Counted from the stretch's first letter, positions 31,927 through 42,007 are shown. The stretch: DNA of 64,000 nt from Patescibacteria group bacterium (GCA_026004455.1 BPJE01000001.1:310001-374000); one strand, 5' to 3'. Notes: generated from the sequence alone by a model not told the origin. Made by a program: numbers and translations.

Positions 31927-32385
31927 CTATAATATTTCTGGATCAACTGTTTTTGCTTTTAAAAAATATTCTTGGGCTTTTTTTTCATCGTCTAAAGCTT
32001 GATATTCTTGAAAAAGCTGATATAAAACATCTCTTGAGTAAGGATTTTTTTCTAAAATTTGTTCAAGTTTTTTAATTTTTTGTTTTTTGGCATTTTCTTT
32101 GGCAAACACTTCTTTTTCCAATGATTTTCCATAAAAATTTTCAAAGTATTTTAATTGATCGGTAAAAAAGTTATTAGGTTTTATTTTTTCTAAAAAAATA
32201 ACAACATCTTTTTTATTCAAATTAACAACTCCTAAAAAAAGAGGGGAGATATCTTGTGAAAAAACAATGTTTAAAAATAAAAAAAATGACAGTAAAATTA
32301 ATATTAAATATTGATAAATGTGTTGATGATTTTTTTTACCAGAAATTTTTTTTAATTTTTCAATAATCTCTTTCGTTTTGTTCAT
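31927..32385 (-). CDS. Small membrane protein with TPR-like C-terminus
   Basis: 152 aa. A basic cytoplasmic N-terminus, one membrane helix (YLILILLSFFLFLNIVFS), then an extracytoplasmic helical region ending with one TPR-like unit (SRDVLYQLFQEYQALDDEKKAQEYFLKAKTVDP). Family not recognised. It is transcribed divergently from the VirD4-like gene with almost no gap, so promoters overlap. Confidence 0.55.
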   Translation of the reverse strand: MNKTKEIIEKLKKISGKKNHQHIYQYLILILLSFFLFLNIVFSQDISPLFLGVVNLNKKDVVIFLEKIKPNNFFTDQLKYFENFYGKSLEKEVFAKENAKKQKIKKLEQILEKNPYSRDVLYQLFQEYQALDDEKKAQEYFLKAKTVDPEIL

Positions 32386-32407
32386 AGTTTTATTATATAC
32401 TTTTTAT

Positions 32408-34771
32408 ATGGAGTTAATTGATTATCAAATAATTTTTGATCAGATTATTACTATTTCTTTAGCGGTTTTGGCTGCTGTTTTAGCGGCCGGATTAACTTTG
32501 GTTTTAATGTATCTAGTCGTGATTTATTTTCGCTTAAAAAAAAGAGAACAAATCTCGCTTGATATGGTAACCATTGAGGTAAAAGTACCAAAAGATAATG
32601 AGATTAAAATTGATGCAGCTGAGCAAATGTTTGCCTCTTTTTCTACTTTAAAAAAATCAGGTTTTTGGTCGTTTTTGGAAGTTGACGATGTAATTGGTTT
32701 TGAGATTGTCGCTAAATCTGCGGAAATAAGATTTTATGTCACTGCGCCAAATAAAATTATTGATTTAGTTGAAAAAACTATTTATAGTTATTATCAAAAT
32801 GCTGATATTAAAAAAGTTGAGGAACCAAATATTTTTAGTGAAAATGGAAAAGTGGCTTATGGGGCTTTGGTTATTAAAGAGGTTCCTTATTTTCCTTTAA
32901 AAACTTATAAAGAACTACCAATAGATTCAATCTCATCAATCACCTCAGCGATGTCAAAAATGGGTGAGGGAGAAGGAGCAATCGTTCAAATTTTAATTAG
33001 ACCAGCTGACAGTAAATGGAAAAAACATGGAAAAGATTATGTAGCCACCACGAAAAAAAATGAAGCTAACCCAGAAAAAGCAACTTTTAAAACTGATCCA
33101 AAAATTTTAGAGCGTATTGATGATAAATGTTCTAGGCCAGGTTTTGAGACGGTGATTAGATTTGTTGTTTCCTCACCAACGAAAGAGATGGCCGATATTC
33201 ATTTGAAAAATATAAAAAACTCTTTTGCTCAATTTACTTCAGATCAAAATAGTTTTACAGGAGCAAAAATTTTGTTTAAGGGTAGCTTTATGATTAATTT
33301 TATTTATAAATTTTTTCCTGTTATTGATATTGGTTTTTGGCCATTTGGAAAACATATATCAATTTTAACTAATGATGAGTTAGCGTCAATTTTTCATTTT
33401 CCCAATAAAACAGTTGAGACACCTCATATTCAATGGTTAAAAGCAAAAACAGCGCCTGTACCAGCTGAAGTTCCTCAACAAGGAGGGACATTTATTGGTT
33501 ATGGTTATTATCGAGGAGTAAGAAGACCAGTTTATATTGGGTTCGAGGATAGACGGCGTCATACTTATATCATTGGAAAAACTGGCACTGGTAAATCAGT
33601 GTTGCTTGAAGATATGGCGGTTCAAGATATTAAAGCTGGATATGGCGTTTGTGTGATTGATCCTCATGGGGATTTAATTGATAACATTATTAAATTTATT
33701 CCACCGCAGCGAGCTGAGGATGTAATATATTTTGATCCTTCAGATACAGAGCGACCAATGGGACTTAATCTTCTTGAAGCTTATACTGAAGAACAAAAGC
33801 ACTTTTTAACAACCTCAATTATTAATTTAATGTATAAGCTTTATGATCCTCAAAGAACTGGTATTATTGGTCCACGATTTGAACATGCAGTTCGAAACGC
33901 GATGTTAACAGTGATGAGTGAACCAGGAACAACTTTTGTTGAGATAGTACGAGTACTAACTGATCCAAAATATGTGCAAGAATTATTACCGAAAGTTCAA
34001 GACCCAATTGTTCGTCGTTATTGGACAGACCAGATTGCTCAGACTTCTGATTTTCATAAAAGTGAAGTTTTGGATTATATTGTCTCAAAATTTGGTCGTT
34101 TTGTTACTAATAAGACAATGAGAAATATTATTGGTCAATCAAAAAGCGCTTTTGATTTTAGAAAGGTGATGGATGAAGGAAAAATTCTTTTGATTAATCT
34201 ATCAAAAGGAAAATTAGGTGAGGAAAACTCATCATTTTTAGGATTAGTGTTAATCCCAAAAATATTAATTGCGGCAATGAGTCGACAAGAAATACCTGAA
34301 GAAAAACGCCGTGATTTTTTTCTTTATGTTGATGAGTTTCAAAACTTTGCTACTCCTGATTTTGCCACGATTTTGTCTGAGGCAAGAAAATATCATCTTA
34401 ATTTAACTGTTGCCAATCAGTTTATTGGTCAGATGGATGAGGAAGTAAAAAATGCGGTTTTTGGTAATGTTGGTACTTTGATTACCTTTCGTGTTGGTGT
34501 TACTGATGCCTCATATATTCAAAGAGAATATCAACCAATATTTGGCGAATCAGATTTGATTAATATTGAACGGTTTCATGTTTATATGAAAACAATTGTT
34601 GATAATGAACCAGTACCACCATTTTCTGTTGATTTAACAAAAGATTATAAAAAATACAAAGCACAAGCTAATGAAAAAGTTGCTCAAGCTATTATTCAAC
34701 TATCAAGATTAAGGTATGGTCGACCAAAAGAGTTAGTTGAGGCAGAGATTGCTCAAAGAGCAAGGTTGTAA
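32408..34771 (+). CDS. VirD4/TraG-like type IV coupling ATPase
   Basis: 787 aa from the ATG at 32408 (MELIDYQ). One N-terminal membrane helix (ISLAVLAAVLAAGLTLVLMYLVVIYF), a CPR-type variable domain, then the DNA-pump ATPase with Walker A IIGKTGTGKSVLLEDMA near residue 400, Walker B FFLYVDEFQNFATPDF, and RKYHLNLTVANQF. Such ATPases hand DNA or protein to a secretion channel. It heads an operon with PrgI, a TraC-N-like protein and VirB4, with gaps of about 5 bp. Confidence 0.85.
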   Translation: MELIDYQIIFDQIITISLAVLAAVLAAGLTLVLMYLVVIYFRLKKREQISLDMVTIEVKVPKDNEIKIDAAEQMFASFSTLKKSGFWSFLEVDDVIGFEIVAKSAEIRFYVTAPNKIIDLVEKTIYSYYQNADIKKVEEPNIFSENGKVAYGALVIKEVPYFPLKTYKELPIDSISSITSAMSKMGEGEGAIVQILIRPADSKWKKHGKDYVATTKKNEANPEKATFKTDPKILERIDDKCSRPGFETVIRFVVSSPTKEMADIHLKNIKNSFAQFTSDQNSFTGAKILFKGSFMINFIYKFFPVIDIGFWPFGKHISILTNDELASIFHFPNKTVETPHIQWLKAKTAPVPAEVPQQGGTFIGYGYYRGVRRPVYIGFEDRRRHTYIIGKTGTGKSVLLEDMAVQDIKAGYGVCVIDPHGDLIDNIIKFIPPQRAEDVIYFDPSDTERPMGLNLLEAYTEEQKHFLTTSIINLMYKLYDPQRTGIIGPRFEHAVRNAMLTVMSEPGTTFVEIVRVLTDPKYVQELLPKVQDPIVRRYWTDQIAQTSDFHKSEVLDYIVSKFGRFVTNKTMRNIIGQSKSAFDFRKVMDEGKILLINLSKGKLGEENSSFLGLVLIPKILIAAMSRQEIPEEKRRDFFLYVDEFQNFATPDFATILSEARKYHLNLTVANQFIGQMDEEVKNAVFGNVGTLITFRVGVTDASYIQREYQPIFGESDLINIERFHVYMKTIVDNEPVPPFSVDLTKDYKKYKAQANEKVAQAIIQLSRLRYGRPKELVEAEIAQRARL

Positions 34772-34776
34772 ATACT

Positions 34777-35577
34777 ATGGAACAGCATCCAATACCACGT
34801 CAGATAACTACTTTTGAGTTTAAACTAATTGGTTTTTTAACTGTTAAACAGTTTGTTTATTTGCTTGTTTTTACTGGTTTAACATTAATTGTTTATTATT
34901 TAACCCCAATTCCATTTTTAAATTATTTTTTTGCTTTTTTAGTTGCTGCTGGAGGAGTGGCTTTTGTATTTGTGCCAATTAATGATCGGTCAATGGATAT
35001 TTGGTTAAAAAATTTAATAAAAAGATTAACATCGCCAACCCAGTATTTTTATAAAAAACAAAATAAACCGCCAAAAATTTTAGTTGATATTGTTTCATCA
35101 TCTCAACAGATTGCTCAAAACTATCTTGATGCTCAAAAAAAGCTAAATAATTATTTAGCGAGTAAAAATCAAGGACAAACTAATAATAAAAAACAAGCAG
35201 TAATTAATATCTTAAATAGTAAAGATGAGTTTAAGATGCTTCAAAAATCATCTGCAACCATCTCTCAAAAACCATTTCAACCATCAACAATTACTTCTCA
35301 AAAACAACCGTTTATTACCGGAGTGGTGAGAAATTATAAAAAACTGCCATTAGCCGGTATATTGATTTATGTAAAAAAAGATGAAAGCTCAACCCCAATA
35401 AGAATTTTTAAAACTAATAGTCATGGTGTTTTTTTAAGCTATAATCCTTTTCCAACTGGAGAATATGTCCTTGAGATAAAAGATCCAAAACAAGTTCATT
35501 TTTTTGATAAAATGAAAATTAGAGTAGAAAATATCAATAATCAACCAATAGAAATTTTATCAAAAGAGTTGCTTTAA
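34777..35577 (+). CDS. PrgI-family membrane protein with C-terminal CarboxypepD_reg-like domain
   Basis: 266 aa. The N-terminus HPIPRQITTFEFKLIGFLTVKQF followed by two membrane helices and VFVPINDRSMDIWLKN is the PrgI/VirB3-like pattern found next to VirB4. The C-terminal part (FITGVVRNYKKLPLAGILIYVKKDES ... GVFLSYNPFPTGEYVLEIKD) is a carboxypeptidase-regulatory-like beta-sandwich, an unusual addition that could sit at the cell surface or bind a partner. Confidence 0.8.
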   Translation: MEQHPIPRQITTFEFKLIGFLTVKQFVYLLVFTGLTLIVYYLTPIPFLNYFFAFLVAAGGVAFVFVPINDRSMDIWLKNLIKRLTSPTQYFYKKQNKPPKILVDIVSSSQQIAQNYLDAQKKLNNYLASKNQGQTNNKKQAVINILNSKDEFKMLQKSSATISQKPFQPSTITSQKQPFITGVVRNYKKLPLAGILIYVKKDESSTPIRIFKTNSHGVFLSYNPFPTGEYVLEIKDPKQVHFFDKMKIRVENINNQPIEILSKELL

Positions 35578-35582
35578 ATCTT

Positions 35583-36239
35583 ATGTCAATAAACAAACCA
35601 ACATCACCAATTAAGGCCTCAACACAATCTTTTATTGAGATTGAAGAGATAAAAGACGATGTTATTTTAATGAAAGATTATTCGGCTTCAGTAGTGATTG
35701 AGGTTGGGGCGGTTAATTTTTGGTTGTTATCTCAAGAGGAGCAAACATCAATGATTTATTCTTATGCTAGTTTACTTAATTCTTTATCTTTTCCAGTACA
35801 AATTTTGATTTTGTCAAAAAAAATGGATATTTCTGCTTATCTTGATTATCTTGATGGAAAAATTAATAATCAAAACAATCCTTTATTAAAGACTCAACTA
35901 TTAAATTACAAAGAGTTTATAAAAAATATAGTTAAAAAAAATGTTGTTTTGGAAAAAAGATTTTTCTTTGTTGTGCCTTTTTCACCACTTGAGTTAGGAA
36001 TTTCTGGTGCTAATCCTGGGTCTTTGAATAAAGACTATGTTATTTCAAGAGCTAAAACTTCTCTTTATCCAAAACGAGATAATTTGATTCGTCTTTTATC
36101 AAAAATTGGGTTACAAGCCAGTGTTCTGTCAGGTCAACAATTAGTGGAGCTTTTTTATAATCTTTATAATCCAACCTCAACTGGTAGAAGACTAGCGCCA
36201 ATTGAAAGTTATACTGATGTAATTATGACACAAATTTAA
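35583..36239 (+). CDS. TraC/VirB4 N-terminal-domain-like protein
   Basis: 218 aa without an ATPase site. FIEIEEIKDDVILMKDYSASVVIEV and LNSLSFPVQILILSKKMD resemble the N-terminal domain of TraC/VirB4 proteins. Encoded between PrgI and VirB4, it probably supplies the missing N-terminal domain in trans as part of the same ATPase complex. Confidence 0.65.
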   Translation: MSINKPTSPIKASTQSFIEIEEIKDDVILMKDYSASVVIEVGAVNFWLLSQEEQTSMIYSYASLLNSLSFPVQILILSKKMDISAYLDYLDGKINNQNNPLLKTQLLNYKEFIKNIVKKNVVLEKRFFFVVPFSPLELGISGANPGSLNKDYVISRAKTSLYPKRDNLIRLLSKIGLQASVLSGQQLVELFYNLYNPTSTGRRLAPIESYTDVIMTQI

Positions 36240-36244
36240 AAAAT

Positions 36245-37999
36245 ATGAACATTTTTAATTTATTTTCCACCAGTAATAAAAATAATACTACTCAATCAAC
36301 TAATTCTAATTTGGCTCAAACTTTAGCAAAAGGTATGATATCAATTAAAGATATTATTGCACCATCATATGTTGAGGTTGATTTTAATCACATAAAAATT
36401 GATGATAAATTTTATCGGACACTATATGTTGTTGGTTATCCACGCTATGTTTCTGCTAATTGGCTTTATTCTTTGATTACTTTTGATCATCCTTTATATA
36501 TCTCAATGTATATCTATCCAACTGAGTCAAAAAATGTTTTAGAGGATTTGAAGCGAAAGATTGCTGAGATGGAAGCAACGATTGAAAATGATATTAAAGC
36601 GGGAAAAGTGGTTGATCCGACAGTTCAGGTGGCTTTAGATGATGCTTTGGCGCTTCAAGCAGAGCTAGCCAAAGGAGCAGAAAGATTTTTTCAATTTGGT
36701 CTTTATATTACCATTCCTGCTGAGAGTCTTGAAGAGTTAAATCAATTAACCAAAGAAGTTGATTCAGTTTTGTCCTCGCTTTTAATTATTGCTCGTCAAG
36801 CAACTTTAGAGATGGAAGAGGGCTTTAAATCAACTTTACCTCTTTTTTATGACAAACTTTCAGTTTGGCGCAATATGGATACAACATCTTTAGCAACGAC
36901 TTTTCCTTTTGCTACTGCTTCTTTAACAAGAAATGAGGGGATTTTATATGGAATTAATGAACACGATGGATCACTAATTATTTTTGATCGATTTACCCTT
37001 GAAAATTCTAACTCAGTGATTTTAGGTAAGTCAGGAGGTGGAAAAAGCTTTTTAGTCAAACTTGAGACCTTACGATTATTAATGATGGGGGTTGAAGTGA
37101 TAATTATTGATCCGGAAAACGAGTATCAAAAACTAGCTCAGTCAATGGGAGGTGAGTTTATTGTTTTTTCAACCTCATCTCAGTATAAGATTAATCCTTT
37201 TGATCTAGAAAAAACCAATGCCGGTCCAGATGAGCTTTCCAATAAAATTTTAGATTTACATTCATTAATGAGAGTGATTATGGGGGAATTAACTCCATCT
37301 CAAGATGCTTTACTTGATCGAGCTTTAGTGATGACTTATAAAGCTAAGGGGATTACTCAAGATCCAGAGACATTTGCCAATGAACCGCCTTTGCTTGAAG
37401 ATTTGTATAAAGTTTTAATTGGAATGGAGACACCTGAGGCAAAAGAATTAGCTGATAGATTGGAAAAATTTATCTCCGGATCAGCTGCTGGTATTTTTAA
37501 TCAAAGATCAAATTTTGATATTAAAAATCAATTTACAGTTTTTGGAATTAGAGATCTTGAAGAGAATTTGCGACCAGTGGCAATGTATATTATTTTGGAC
37601 TATATTTGGAACAAAGTCCGTCGTGATCCAAGAAAAAGGATTTTAGTGGTTGATGAGGCTTGGTATTTGATAAAACAAAAAGATTCTGGTGCGTATCTAT
37701 ATTCTTTTGCCAAAAGAGCTAGAAAATATAAATTTGGATTAACAACTATTACTCAAGATGTTGAGGATTTTTTATCAACTGATGAGGGAAAAGCAATTAT
37801 TACTAATTCATCTTTGCAAATAATCTTAAAACAATCAACTGCCGCAGTGGAAAAAATTTCTCAAGTTTTTTATCTAACAGGTGGTGAAAAACACTTTTTG
37901 CTTCAAGCAGGTGTTGGTGAAGGATTGTTTTTTGCTGGTCATTCTCATGTTGGTTTTCAAGTTATTGCTTCAGAGGAAGAAAAAAAGCTTATTGAATAA
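36245..37999 (+). CDS. virB4: VirB4-family secretion/pilus ATPase
   Basis: 584 aa. Walker A VILGKSGGGKSFLVK near residue 260, the family motif VIIIDPENEYQKLA, Walker B RILVVDEAWYLIK, and FGLTTITQDVEDFL near the end. It is shorter than classical VirB4 (about 790 aa), consistent with the N-terminal domain being encoded separately upstream. It powers substrate transfer or pilus assembly at the cytoplasmic membrane. It is the last gene of the operon and converges with S1. Confidence 0.9.
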   Translation: MNIFNLFSTSNKNNTTQSTNSNLAQTLAKGMISIKDIIAPSYVEVDFNHIKIDDKFYRTLYVVGYPRYVSANWLYSLITFDHPLYISMYIYPTESKNVLEDLKRKIAEMEATIENDIKAGKVVDPTVQVALDDALALQAELAKGAERFFQFGLYITIPAESLEELNQLTKEVDSVLSSLLIIARQATLEMEEGFKSTLPLFYDKLSVWRNMDTTSLATTFPFATASLTRNEGILYGINEHDGSLIIFDRFTLENSNSVILGKSGGGKSFLVKLETLRLLMMGVEVIIIDPENEYQKLAQSMGGEFIVFSTSSQYKINPFDLEKTNAGPDELSNKILDLHSLMRVIMGELTPSQDALLDRALVMTYKAKGITQDPETFANEPPLLEDLYKVLIGMETPEAKELADRLEKFISGSAAGIFNQRSNFDIKNQFTVFGIRDLEENLRPVAMYIILDYIWNKVRRDPRKRILVVDEAWYLIKQKDSGAYLYSFAKRARKYKFGLTTITQDVEDFLSTDEGKAIITNSSLQIILKQSTAAVEKISQVFYLTGGEKHFLLQAGVGEGLFFAGHSHVGFQVIASEEEKKLIE

Positions 38000-38001
38000 A
38001 A

Positions 38002-39081
38002 TTATCTATAGAAAACTGGTTTTTCTTTTTGAGGTAGAACAAGACTCATTTTTCTATCTTTAAGAGAGATTCTCTCAACATAAGCTTTTATTTTTTGACC
38101 AATTTTAATATCTTCATCACCTTTAAGCTTTGAAATATGAATCAATCCTTCAACTCCTGGTTCAAGTCTGACAAAATAACCATATTTTTCTTTTCTAACA
38201 ACCTCTCCCTCAACTTCTTTATCTTTTGGATATTTTTCTTCAATCTTCTCCCAAGGATCAGGAGTTAATCTTTTTAAAGATAGATTAAGTTTTAGATCTT
38301 TTTCATTTTTCTCAACAACATAAACATCAATTGTCTCACCAACTTTTACATAAGCAGCCGCATTACTAACTTTCTCCCAAGATATTTCTGAAATATGAAT
38401 TAACCCCTCAACTCCCTCAACCTCACAAAACACTCCAAACTCTGATGCTCCTAAAACTTTAGCTTTATATACTTCTCCTTCTTTTATTGAATCAAATTTT
38501 TTCTTCAAATCTTTTTGAGAAATTTTTAAAGCTGAAGCTTTTTGAGAAACTACTAGACGATTTTTTTCTTTATTAACTTCTAAAATTTTTACCTTAATTT
38601 TTTGTCCCATTAATTTTTCTGGTTCATGAATAAAAGGCTCTGTCAATTGAATTTTTGGAATTACACCACGAATTCCCATAAAATCAACAAAAACTCCACC
38701 TTTTCCATACTCGCCGCAAAGAACTTCTATCTCTTCCTCTTTTTCTTTTTTCTCTTTTAATATTTCCCATTTACCTTTTTCAAAAAACTTTCTTAATGAA
38801 ACAATTGGATAACCATTTTTTGATTCCTCACTAATGATTTTTACTTGAATTTTGTCACCTGGTTTTAAATATGGAAGATAAGTCGAGACCTCTTTAATCT
38901 CTAATTCTCCAAGTTGAGCATAAGCTTTAGCACCAATATCAAATATTATTCCTTTCTTAGACAAAGACACAATTACCGCCTCAACTTCTTTTCCTTTTTT
39001 TAAAGTTGGCGGTTGGTATTTTTTAAGAAGGGTGTCCATTAAATTTTCTGTAGTTTTTGTTTCGGTTTTATTTTTTGTCAT
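38002..39081 (-). CDS. rpsA: Ribosomal protein S1-like, four S1 domains
   Basis: 359 aa with four OB-fold S1 repeats; the clearest are GEVYKAKVLGASEFGVFCEVEG-type, VEGLIHISEISWE, and the last VEGLIHISKLKGDE. It helps the ribosome bind mRNAs. Four repeats instead of six is normal in small genomes. It has one of the few clear Shine-Dalgarno sequences in the window (AAGGAGAGG about 10 bases before the ATG). Confidence 0.9.
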   Translation of the reverse strand: MTKNKTETKTTENLMDTLLKKYQPPTLKKGKEVEAVIVSLSKKGIIFDIGAKAYAQLGELEIKEVSTYLPYLKPGDKIQVKIISEESKNGYPIVSLRKFFEKGKWEILKEKKEKEEEIEVLCGEYGKGGVFVDFMGIRGVIPKIQLTEPFIHEPEKLMGQKIKVKILEVNKEKNRLVVSQKASALKISQKDLKKKFDSIKEGEVYKAKVLGASEFGVFCEVEGVEGLIHISEISWEKVSNAAAYVKVGETIDVYVVEKNEKDLKLNLSLKRLTPDPWEKIEEKYPKDKEVEGEVVRKEKYGYFVRLEPGVEGLIHISKLKGDEDIKIGQKIKAYVERISLKDRKMSLVLPQKEKPVFYR

Positions 39082-39152
39082 AATAAAAAAACCTCTCCTT
39101 ATTCTATATATAATAACAAAAAAATAGAAAAAAACAATAATAATTAATTGGG

Positions 39153-40790
39153 TTATTCTTTTATTTCAAAATAAGTTTTTAAAAGATCACGGGCGATTGG
39201 TCCGGCAATATCAGATCCTTGTCCACCTTCTTCAACTAAAACCGTTAAGACTATTTCTGGATCATCATATGGAGCAAAAGCGCTAATCCAAGCATGAGGC
39301 ATGCCTGAGGTAGCATGAGATTCAGCCGTACCAGTTTTACAGCCGATTTGAATCTCTTTTTCTTTATTCTGACTTTTAATTTTAAAGTTAAATAATGGCC
39401 AACCAGTACCACCAGTTGAACAAGCTTGTTTCATACCTTCACGAACAAGATCAATTGTTTTTTGAGAAATTGGGAGTTTTTTGCAATTTGAAGGATCATT
39501 TTTTAAAATTTTTCCTTGACAATAAATTCCATTATTAGCAAAAACAGCGCTTACAAAATTCATTTGAAGAGGCGTAGTTTGTAAATATCCTTGACCAATA
39601 GAAAGGTTGTAAGTATCACCAGTATACCAACGATCATGAAGAACAGTTTCTTTCCAAAAAATTGATGGAACTAGTCCTTCTTCTTCTTCAATTCCAAGAC
39701 CAGTTTTTTTACCTAGACCAAAAATTTCTGACCATTTTTTAATTTTTTCCACCCCAGTTTTTTCTCCAGCTAAATAGAAAAAAATATCATTTGATCTTTT
39801 AATTGCTTTAACAACATCAACTATTCCTTCAGTTTTTCCATATTGTAGAAAATACCAATTACCAAAACTTAAAGTTCCAGCTTTAATTACACCTTTATCT
39901 TCAAATTCTGTTTTTTCATTAATTGCTTTTTCCTCTAATGCCGCTGTTGCTACTATTAATTTAAATAATGATCCTGGTGGATAAACTCCTTCAGTGACTC
40001 GATTAAAAAGTGGGTGATTTTTATCTTCAAGATAATTTTTTACTTGATAATTTTTTTCTTCAAAATTTTGAGGATTAAAAGATGGAGAAGAAACAAGAGT
40101 AAGGATTTCTCCAGTTTTTGGATTGCTAGCAATGATCGCCGCTTTTTTATTTTTTATTAGTTCATATGCTTTTTTTTGCAGCTTCATATCAATTGATAGT
40201 TGTATTTTTTCTCCTTTTATTGGAGGAATGACAGCGACTGTTTTTAAAAAATTACCTCGAGCATCAACTTGAATAAGTTTTTTTCCAGATTGACCTCGAA
40301 GTTGACAATCAAAAAGTTTCTCAATACCTTTTTTTCCAATTTTATCACCTGATTTTAGTTTGATTAAACAAGCATCATTTTTTAAATCATTTTTATCTGC
40401 TTCTTGAATATAACCGATTAAATGAGCGGTTTCTTCAGGGTAAAGATATAAGCGTTTTGATGATATTCTTTCTTGATTTTGAATAATTTCTTTTATTGGC
40501 GTGTTAATTTTTGGTGGTTGGTTTTTAACAATAGTAAAACCTTTTCTATCAACAATTTCTCCTCGTTCCGGTTCAATTAAAAACTCTTTTAATCGATTAT
40601 CTTCTGAAAGGTTGCGATAATAATTACCTTTAATAATTGTTAACTCAAATAAACGACTAAAAATTAGACATGAAAAAACAATTATAAAAATTAAAAATAA
40701 ATAAAAGAAAAATTCATTGTTTTTTTCATTAAAGTTAGAAAAACCAATGCCTTTGTCTTTAGCTTTTTGAAAATATGATATTTTTTTCAT
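39153..40790 (-). CDS. Penicillin-binding protein 2-type transpeptidase
   Basis: 546 aa from the ATG at 40790 (MKKISYF). One N-terminal membrane helix, a dimerisation domain with GIEKLFDCQLRGQSG, and the transpeptidase domain with SxxK PPGSLFKL, SxN RSNDIFFY and KTG GCKTGTAES, all intact. It cross-links peptidoglycan during elongation (PBP2/MrdA type) or division (FtsI type). It follows the PIG-V-like gene with a 1-bp gap. Confidence 0.9.
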   Translation of the reverse strand: MKKISYFQKAKDKGIGFSNFNEKNNEFFFYLFLIFIIVFSCLIFSRLFELTIIKGNYYRNLSEDNRLKEFLIEPERGEIVDRKGFTIVKNQPPKINTPIKEIIQNQERISSKRLYLYPEETAHLIGYIQEADKNDLKNDACLIKLKSGDKIGKKGIEKLFDCQLRGQSGKKLIQVDARGNFLKTVAVIPPIKGEKIQLSIDMKLQKKAYELIKNKKAAIIASNPKTGEILTLVSSPSFNPQNFEEKNYQVKNYLEDKNHPLFNRVTEGVYPPGSLFKLIVATAALEEKAINEKTEFEDKGVIKAGTLSFGNWYFLQYGKTEGIVDVVKAIKRSNDIFFYLAGEKTGVEKIKKWSEIFGLGKKTGLGIEEEEGLVPSIFWKETVLHDRWYTGDTYNLSIGQGYLQTTPLQMNFVSAVFANNGIYCQGKILKNDPSNCKKLPISQKTIDLVREGMKQACSTGGTGWPLFNFKIKSQNKEKEIQIGCKTGTAESHATSGMPHAWISAFAPYDDPEIVLTVLVEEGGQGSDIAGPIARDLLKTYFEIKE

Positions 40791-40791
40791 T

Positions 40792-41949
40792 TTAAGAAAC
40801 AAAATATCCTTGACTAAAAAATCCTAGTAACAAAATATGGAAAATTATAAAAATTATTAACAAGAAGATTTTTAAAAATAAATTTTTTAATGTTGCCAAA
40901 TAAATAAAAAATGATATTGAAAAAAGACTATAGCGAGGAATTGAAGAAAATGTGCCAGTAAGTGTTGGTAAAATTAAATTAGCAAAAGAAAAAAGATTTA
41001 AGGAAAAGAAAAAATAATTTTTGATTTTTAATTTAAAATTTTTAATCAAAATTAAATTTTTAAGATCAAAAAGCAAAATAACAAATACCAATGAAAAAAT
41101 TAAAAATTCAATAAGAGAGATAAAATACTGAAAATTAAAAGAGGCAGTAAAAAATATTTTTAAATAACGCCAGATAACTTGAGGTAAAATTATTATATGA
41201 TTTGATCTATTAGCACCAAAAGCTGGTTGGGCATTTAAAAACATTAATGGATCACTAGTTGTTTTCCATAAATAAAAACAGTATAAAAAAAGACCAGATA
41301 TTGGGAGTATAACGTATAACGTATAACGTATAACGTGTAGTTTTAAATTTTTTTTGATATTTATACAGTTTATTCTTGAAATTATTTTAAAAATAATTGG
41401 AATAACAAGAAAAACCCCAACAAGTCTTGTTAAACTAGCAAAAAAAGCTACTAGCGAAGCTTTAAAAAGACTGTCTTTTTTGAGGAAATAGAGCGTTAGA
41501 GCAAGAAACAGAAAAAAAAGTCCTTCGGTATAAACCGCGCCAAAATAAAAAGAAGTTGGAAAAAAAAGAATAAAAAGTAGTAAGTAGTAAGTATTAAGTA
41601 GCAAATCTTTTTCAAAAGTTTTTTTTAAAAAATAAAGACCAATTAAAAGACTAATATTTGAGATCAAAATTCCAGTTAATAATTCATTTTTTATAAAAAA
41701 ACTAAACAGTCTTATTAAAAGCGGATAAAGAGGAAAAAATGCTTGTTCAAATTGAGAATAGCCATTTTTCGCAATTAAAAGATAATGAATGCCATCAAAA
41801 TTAGCCAGTTTTGTTAAAAAATTTGGCAGTAAAAATTGTTCTAATTCTTGGCGGTATGGAAAAAATCCAAGGTATGGAATAAATTTTTCTGAAGCGAATA
41901 TTATAAAAAAATCAATTATTCTCCAAATTAAAAAATAAACAAAAATCAT
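40792..41949 (-). CDS. PIG-V-like membrane mannosyltransferase carrying heptamer repeats
   Basis: 385 aa with about ten membrane helices. The motif ANFDGIHYLLIAKNGYSQFEQAFFPLYPLLIRL is the catalytic loop of the PIG-V/GT-C mannosyltransferase family, which uses lipid-linked sugars on the outer face. Two tandem heptamer tracts are inside the coding sequence: four exact GTATAAC units (41307-41334, coding RYTLYVI) and four AGTAGTA-like units (41576-41603, coding NTYYLLL). As 7 is not a multiple of 3, gain or loss of a unit would change frame. Confidence 0.75.
   Translation of the reverse strand: MIFVYFLIWRIIDFFIIFASEKFIPYLGFFPYRQELEQFLLPNFLTKLANFDGIHYLLIAKNGYSQFEQAFFPLYPLLIRLFSFFIKNELLTGILISNISLLIGLYFLKKTFEKDLLLNTYYLLLFILFFPTSFYFGAVYTEGLFFLFLALTLYFLKKDSLFKASLVAFFASLTRLVGVFLVIPIIFKIISRINCINIKKNLKLHVIRYTLYVILPISGLFLYCFYLWKTTSDPLMFLNAQPAFGANRSNHIIILPQVIWRYLKIFFTASFNFQYFISLIEFLIFSLVFVILLFDLKNLILIKNFKLKIKNYFFFSLNLFSFANLILPTLTGTFSSIPRYSLFSISFFIYLATLKNLFLKIFLLIIFIIFHILLLGFFSQGYFVS
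41307..41334. repeat. Four exact tandem heptamers in a coding sequence
   Basis: GTATAAC repeated four times without change, inside the PIG-V-like gene. It is the same ACGT-type heptamer family as the intergenic arrays at 9.3 and 57.0 kb. Confidence 0.85.
41576..41603. repeat. Second heptamer tract in the same gene
   Basis: AGTAGTA, AGTAGTA, AGTATTA, AGTAGCA in the PIG-V-like gene. It matches the AGTATTA family at 45203-45237 and 55486-55506. Confidence 0.7.
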
Positions 41950-42007
41950 AAAGAAATTATAACATTAATATAAATTAAAATTTAAAATTAAAAATTCAAA
42001 ATTTAAA

